Of a stretch of DNA of 64,000 nt, positions 59,712-64,000 are shown piece after piece. Origin of the DNA: Vitreimonas flagellata (GTDB lineage: Bacteria > Pseudomonadota > Alphaproteobacteria > Caulobacterales > Aquidulcibacteraceae); the NCBI RefSeq assembly GCF_004634425.1, contig NZ_SBJL01000003.1, positions 496,001-560,000 of the forward strand. The letters run 5' to 3'. The translations under genes and the position numbers were made by a program. Below the pieces are notes generated by a model that saw nothing but the letters and a program-made list of their open reading frames with translations, was not told the DNA's origin and ran no database searches. Positions within the stretch are counted from its first letter, which is position 1; the number at the start of each line of letters is the position of its first letter.

Positions 59712-60829
59712 GGCCGATAAGGACCCAAGATGATGTCTTGGCTCACGAGCACACGAACGCGTGCGCCAGCGCGAATGCGCAGAGTGGGGCGCACATCAAG
59801 TTCGCGATCAACTAGACGCCCGCCCACGCGTGCAGCTTCTTGTGCGGACGCGTCGCCGACGCTTGCGCTGACGCGATCCTCGTCATCGCTTTCGGCCTCA
59901 TTGGCGGCGACGCTCAAGACGCCAGATAAGATCGAGGCAAAGGCGATGCGACCAAGATGTGCGTCGGCCTGGCCGCTTAAGCCTGCGGTCCCGGCGGCAT
60001 CCGTGCCGGGCATGTCTTCAAGCGAGATGCTCCAGCCGTTGGGCATGATGAGCCTGCGCCACGTGACGCGAAGACGTTGGTCGCCATAGCGCGTGTCGGC
60101 ATCATAGGCGCCGATCAGACGTGCGCCCTGCGGAATGAGCAAATGATTGCCGGTGACGCTGTCGAAAACGTTCTCGCTCACTTGCGCGATGACGCGGCCG
60201 GGTTGATCTGAATTCAAAGCCGTGAGCAGGGCCGCCGAGATAGTGGAGCCAGCTTGAAGTGTGAACCTCGATTGCGGCGGCCTGTACCCGCTTTGCAGCA
60301 CGGCGCTATCTTCGGTCGAAACTGAGCGTGTGTTTGACCGTGTGCGCGAAAAGAGAAGTCCGGAGATGCGCGCGCTTTCTGCGTCGGCAAGGTCTGGCGA
60401 CTGCGATTGGGCCGGCGCAGATGCGGCGTTCCCAGCGCCTGGGGCCGGCGCATTTTCATTTGCTTCTGAAGCGCCGCCCGGCGGTCCTTGATCGCCCCAG
60501 AAATAATCGCGCTCTGGATCAATCGGCGGCGCCAAAGTGTTGGCGTCATAGGTGTCAGGCGCCTCGCGTATGGCTTCAGGCGGCGAGATGTTGGCTTGGC
60601 TTTGCTGGCTTTCAGTCTCGGCGCGCCGTTCGCGTTCGGGGCGCGAGAGGCCTTGGAGCAGCGCCAACGCTATGGCGCTTCCAAGTAGAAGCGCGCCACC
60701 CATCAGCAATTTGCGCGAGAGACGGCGCGGCTTAGGCGCCGAAGCGCGGATTGAGATCGTCGGCGGAATGTGGGGCTTCGGACGGATCGGGACTTCGTCG
60801 TCCGACGCGCCCGTTGTTGAATTGGTCAT
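59708..60829 (-). CDS. trbI: TrbI/VirB10-family conjugation protein
   Basis: 373 residues: a cytoplasmic N-terminus with proline-rich stretch, one membrane helix (KLLMGGALLLGSAIALALLQ), a Pro/Ala-rich periplasmic linker, and the C-terminal outer-membrane channel domain (FTLQAGSTISAALLTALNSD, HLLIPQGARLIGAYDADTRY, LRIRAGARVRVLVSQDIILG). It spans both membranes in conjugative type IV secretion. Complete, but the rest of the trb operon is missing, so it is probably a relic of an integrated element. Confidence 0.93.
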   Translation of the reverse strand: MTNSTTGASDDEVPIRPKPHIPPTISIRASAPKPRRLSRKLLMGGALLLGSAIALALLQGLSRPERERRAETESQQSQANISPPEAIREAPDTYDANTLAPPIDPERDYFWGDQGPPGGASEANENAPAPGAGNAASAPAQSQSPDLADAESARISGLLFSRTRSNTRSVSTEDSAVLQSGYRPPQSRFTLQAGSTISAALLTALNSDQPGRVIAQVSENVFDSVTGNHLLIPQGARLIGAYDADTRYGDQRLRVTWRRLIMPNGWSISLEDMPGTDAAGTAGLSGQADAHLGRIAFASILSGVLSVAANEAESDDEDRVSASVGDASAQEAARVGGRLVDRELDVRPTLRIRAGARVRVLVSQDIILGPYRP

Positions 60830-61668
60830 CGACGTCTCCGGGGCGTGGTCGGCGGATGTGTTGACGCGCCGTTGCGGGTGATGCGCACGATGGTGGGGCG
60901 CTCGCCGCCAAGCCGAAGTTCAGCAGCATCGAACAAGCGATCAATCACGTAGCGATTGGAGATCGTCCGGTAATTGACCAAAGCAGGCTCGCCGCCATCG
61001 AGCACGAAGAGAGGCGGTGCTTCAGTTGTTGCCAGTTCGGGCGGAAACTCGATGTAGGTGCGCTGTCCGTCGTCATAGACGCTGCGCGGCAGCCAGCGCG
61101 GGCTTGGTCCACGCGCCACGCGAATGCGATAGCCTGTGTTGATCGCAGTGGGATCAGCATATCCCTCGGCAAGGCTCGCTGGATCAGCGGCAGCGTAGCG
61201 CCAAGCGGTGCGCGCCGAATAGGTTTGGCCAGCGACCGCGATCGCTTCCAGCGAATAGACTCGTCTGTCTGTCACAACGAGAATGTTGGTGCGCACGCCC
61301 CCGCGAAGCGGCTTCACCAGGATGAGCGGACGGGTCTCGCCCTCATGGCCGCTAGAGGCTTCTTCGACCATCCAGCGCGTCGTATCGCCTGCGGCGATCG
61401 AAGTGATGGTTTCACCGGGCTCTAGCAGCACAGCCGAGATGAAGCCGGGTGCGGCATAAATCTCATAGAGCGCGCCGTCGGCGAAGTCGTAGATTTGCGT
61501 GGCGTCGATGAAGTTGGCGGGATCTGGACGGCGTCGCGCTTCTGCATTGGCTTCGGCGAGTGAGTTTAGCGGCGACGTCGCCCGATTGGTCTGCGCACGT
61601 GTTCCGGGCGCGAACACAAACGCGAGGACAAAGGCAATAGCTGAGGTCGTGAGCGCGCAGCGTCTCAT
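60826..61668 (-). CDS. trbG: TrbG/VirB9-family conjugation protein
   Basis: 280 residues: a signal peptide (FVLAFVFAPGTRAQ), an N-terminal VirB9 domain (IYDFADGALYEIYAAPGFIS, LEPGETITSIAAGDTTRWMV), and a C-terminal domain (PPLFVLDGGEPALVNYRTIS, NRYVIDRLFDAAELRLGGER). TrbG joins TrbI in the outer-membrane core complex. It overlaps trbI and the trbF remnant by 4 bp each. Confidence 0.93.
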   Translation of the reverse strand: MRRCALTTSAIAFVLAFVFAPGTRAQTNRATSPLNSLAEANAEARRRPDPANFIDATQIYDFADGALYEIYAAPGFISAVLLEPGETITSIAAGDTTRWMVEEASSGHEGETRPLILVKPLRGGVRTNILVVTDRRVYSLEAIAVAGQTYSARTAWRYAAADPASLAEGYADPTAINTGYRIRVARGPSPRWLPRSVYDDGQRTYIEFPPELATTEAPPLFVLDGGEPALVNYRTISNRYVIDRLFDAAELRLGGERPTIVRITRNGASTHPPTTPRRRR

Positions 61669-61857
61669 GGCGTGCCCCGCGGATAAGTCGCCGCCGGCGT
61701 CTCCGGTGAGATCGAGAATTCCGTGATGAAGAGACCCAGCGGATTGTGCATGAGCGCATCGGCATTACGTGGCTGGTCAAAGCGGATGGTGAAAAGCCCG
61801 GTGAAACTCTGATTGGTGCGCGCATCTGCGCCATGTGTGGCTTCGATCCAGCTCGCT
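61665..61857 (-). pseudogene. trbF: 3' fragment of trbF
   Basis: The frame SWIEATHGADARTNQSFTGL, then FTIRFDQPRNADALMHNPLG and LFITEFSISPE, is the C-terminus of TrbF (VirB8-like inner-membrane conjugation protein). About 190 residues upstream, including its membrane anchor, are replaced by a TonB receptor gene at about 61857. Its stop overlaps the trbG start, the normal trbF-trbG junction. Confidence 0.85.
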
Positions 61858-62673
61858 GCCATAAATGGCCGAGGCGCTGTCCGGCAGCACTTCAATGCGC
61901 TCAATCGCACTCGCGGGAATGGAGCTGATGTCGGTGAAATTGCCGCGTAAACCCATCACGGGCTGGCGCCGGCCGTTGACGAGCGTGAGCGTGGCGTCAG
62001 CGCCCAAGCCGCGCAGATTGACGCCAGAGCCGCCGCCGATATTGCCATTCTGAAACGAGACGTGTTGGGCAAAGCCGCCGCCGAAATTCTGCGGCAGCGT
62101 GCGCATCAACTCTTCGCTGGTCGCAAGCCCGCTCTCTTCGATGGCGACGTGGTCCAGCGTCACCACATGGGAGCCAATGGGGCCGGCGCCGCGGATGCGA
62201 GTGCCAGTGACGACAAGGTCATCGCCGTCGATTGGATCCAATGCGGCGGGCGCGGGACGGTTCGGCGCCGTCGTCGACGCCGGCGCGTCGGTTGGGATCA
62301 GCCGGGCCTCGCCCTGGGGGCGGGAAGGATATTCCAGGCGCACGACGCCGTCGGCGCCCACGTTGGCGCTGATATCGGCGCCAGAGAGGAGAATGCGCAG
62401 CGCATCCGCGCGCGTGTGCGCGCCGACAAGCGCCGGCGCGCGTACGCCTGAAACTTCATCATAGGCAAACAAGACTTCGACGCCGGATTGTTGCGCGAAG
62501 GCCAGAAGGGCGGCCGGCAGCGGTTGGGCGGGAATGTTATAGCTGACAGGCCGCTCGGATGTATTCGACGTTTGGGCGTCAGCATGCGCCGCCATGGGAA
62601 GCGCGCTCGTTGAGGTCAAAAGTGCAGCGATGAGGCGTGCGCGAAACGAAGAGCGTAATGGCGCAGATGGCAT
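61777..62673 (-). pseudogene. Decapitated TonB-dependent receptor, fused out of frame into trbF
   Basis: The frame has a signal peptide (LIAALLTSTSALPMAAHADA), an STN domain (YNIPAQPLPAALLAFAQQSG, DALRILLSGADISANVGADG), a TonB box-like DDLVVTGTRIRG and a plug domain ending IERIEVLPDSASAIYGS. There homology stops (about 61857) and the frame runs 27 codons in the wrong frame through trbF. The whole barrel is missing. A deletion joining the plug codons to trbF explains it. Unlikely to encode a working receptor. Confidence 0.88.
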
Positions 62674-62761
62674 AGATTCCCCTCCAGCGATCTTCGTTGA
62701 GTGGGATCGCTAGAGGTAAGACGAACCAAATGTGCAAAGTACGGTGCGCGAGAGATGTCTT

Positions 62762-63904
62762 TTATGGCGCAGCGCCAATATCGAACGTCGAAGGCAAACG
62801 CGTTTCCTTCAATCGCGCAGCGTAGCGCTGGCCGATGAGGTGCAGATTGCCAAGATTTGGCTTCTTGCAATTGTCCATACGCTCAAGATCTTCAAGCTCC
62901 GCCTCGTTGAGGAAGAGGCCAAGGTCTTTTTGTTGCGTTTCGCCGTCGAGCGGCGCGTCCACGCGCTCGAAATGCAAGAGCGGCTTCCCAGCAATATTGG
63001 TGTCGGCCAAACCGGACACTTCGCCGTTGAGGATGAAGGGCTCGGTTGAATAAGACAGCGCCTGCATCGTCATCAAAGCTTGGAAGGACGATTGGTGGAT
63101 CAAACCCGTTAGCGCATCGCTCGCCTGAAACCCAACGATCTTGCCCGCGAAGTCCGCTTGATCCCTCAAATAGCGTTTGTAGCCGGTGCCGACGCTTAAC
63201 ATGAAAAGCTCATCAACGCCGGCTTTCCAACCGAGCTTATATTCTGCGCCAAGTACGTAGATGAGCGTGGCTAAGGACGGATTGTTGAGCCCGCTCATTG
63301 CGCCGTCGAGAAAGAGCCCGGTCTGAGCGTTGCCAATCGGTAGAATGATCGGATCAAAATAGGTGGGGGCGGCCGCACTCGCCCGCACCAAATGCCTGAT
63401 GGGGCGGGTGGAATCGTGCCTCCAATATTTGCCCTCCTTATTGTTGCACAAGATCCACGCCGAGCCATTGTCCATGCGATGGCACGTGATCAACAAGCCC
63501 GTGCGCAGGCCGTGACCGCCGAGCGTCGTCTCGTGTAGGGCGTCCTTCAATTCCGCGTCGAATGGGCCCGCTTCATATTTGGCCTGGAGCACAGGGGCGC
63601 CCGCCCGCGGCTTGGAGAAGATGAGGGGGCCCAGCTCCTCATAGGCTGCGCGCACCTCTTTCATGGTTTTCCCAAGCGCCAGCAGCGCGGCGATTATTGA
63701 ACCTGTCGATGTCCCCGCGATGAGGTCGAAATAGTCGGAGAGCACGAAGGTTGGCTGTTTCTCGGCAGGTTGACGCGCGCGCAGGATCGCTTCGACCCGC
63801 TCAAGCACGGCCACGCTCAAGAGCCCGCGTATGCCCCCGCCGTCGAGGCACAGCACGCGCTTGCGTCCTTCCGAGAAAAGATGCCGGTCGACTTCCTTGC
63901 CCAT
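62762..63904 (-). CDS. Patatin-like phospholipase
   Basis: About 380 residues. The oxyanion DGGGIRGLL, the nucleophile elbow GTSTGS and the catalytic DGA (LFLDGAMSG) are all present, giving the Ser-Asp dyad of patatin lipases. It probably cleaves membrane phospholipids. The ATG at 63904 has a GGAGG ribosome site; a GTG four codons upstream is possible. Proteins of this layout serve in lipid turnover or, when near a CD-NTase, as CBASS effectors; no cyclase or sensor gene is visible within the window. Upstream (63905-64000) shows no gene. Confidence 0.9.
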   Translation of the reverse strand: MGKEVDRHLFSEGRKRVLCLDGGGIRGLLSVAVLERVEAILRARQPAEKQPTFVLSDYFDLIAGTSTGSIIAALLALGKTMKEVRAAYEELGPLIFSKPRAGAPVLQAKYEAGPFDAELKDALHETTLGGHGLRTGLLITCHRMDNGSAWILCNNKEGKYWRHDSTRPIRHLVRASAAAPTYFDPIILPIGNAQTGLFLDGAMSGLNNPSLATLIYVLGAEYKLGWKAGVDELFMLSVGTGYKRYLRDQADFAGKIVGFQASDALTGLIHQSSFQALMTMQALSYSTEPFILNGEVSGLADTNIAGKPLLHFERVDAPLDGETQQKDLGLFLNEAELEDLERMDNCKKPNLGNLHLIGQRYAARLKETRLPSTFDIGAAP

Positions 63905-64000
63905 TCCCGCCTCCACTACCGCAGGTTATAATGGCTGCGTGAGCGGGTCATCCTTAAATCCATCTCCAGGACGCGCCCCCTCAGGGGAGCGCGGCGCGAC

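Overview
The window reads as chromosomal DNA of a GC-rich alphaproteobacterium, probably of the Caulobacterales/Hyphomonadaceae type. Reasons: strong G/C third-position bias, TonB-dependent receptors, trb-type conjugation genes, LysM-containing giant RHS proteins with an N-terminus seen in that group, and densely overlapping ATGA gene junctions. The genus is inferred, not shown.

Layout. (1) 1-1020: a partial membrane protein, a VOC protein and an AraC regulator. Next to them is a tRNA-Arg(ACG) 3' half (1089-1135), the usual scar of tRNA-targeted integration. (2) 1271-12819: a catabolic locus. LeuC/LeuD-type hydro-lyase subunits and a 2-hydroxyacid dehydrogenase run rightward. A LysR regulator, class II aldolase, DUF4387 protein, AtuA-family protein, GntR regulator and CitMHS carrier run leftward. 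A TonB-dependent receptor follows, with three palindromic operator-like sites in front of it. Together they look like an import and breakdown pathway for a small hydroxy/poly-carboxylate. (3) 12.9-14.4 kb: small unknown genes and a frameshifted helix-turn-helix gene. (4) 14651-25758: a 3540-residue RHS toxin (YD repeats, bulb-lectin insert, LysM, WHH-type HNH nuclease tip) with an overlapping SUKH immunity gene. (5) 26191-46409: a leftward flagellar operon block of about 20 kb. It encodes the export gate, ATPase complex, MS-ring, rod, L/P rings, hook, divergent FliM/FliN, a FliA-like sigma factor and two TPR proteins. It has no flagellin, hook-associated proteins, filament cap, stator or recognisable FliG. 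(6) 46702-57512: a second, paralogous RHS toxin (3464 residues) in the same orientation with a GIY-YIG-like tip and an overlapping candidate immunity gene. (7) 57.5-63.9 kb: a scrapyard with an orphan RHS tip cut by an IS, a Fic-family 3' fragment, a trbF'-trbG-trbI-HTH conjugation remnant fused to a decapitated TonB receptor, and a patatin-like phospholipase.

The most notable arrangement is a filament-less, motor-less flagellar basal body and export apparatus bracketed by two giant directly repeated RHS toxin/immunity modules. These modules share an almost identical 48-nt upstream block. The simplest hypotheses are a flagellum-derived protein-delivery machine, or a secondary flagellar system whose remaining genes lie elsewhere. 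The sequence alone cannot decide between them.
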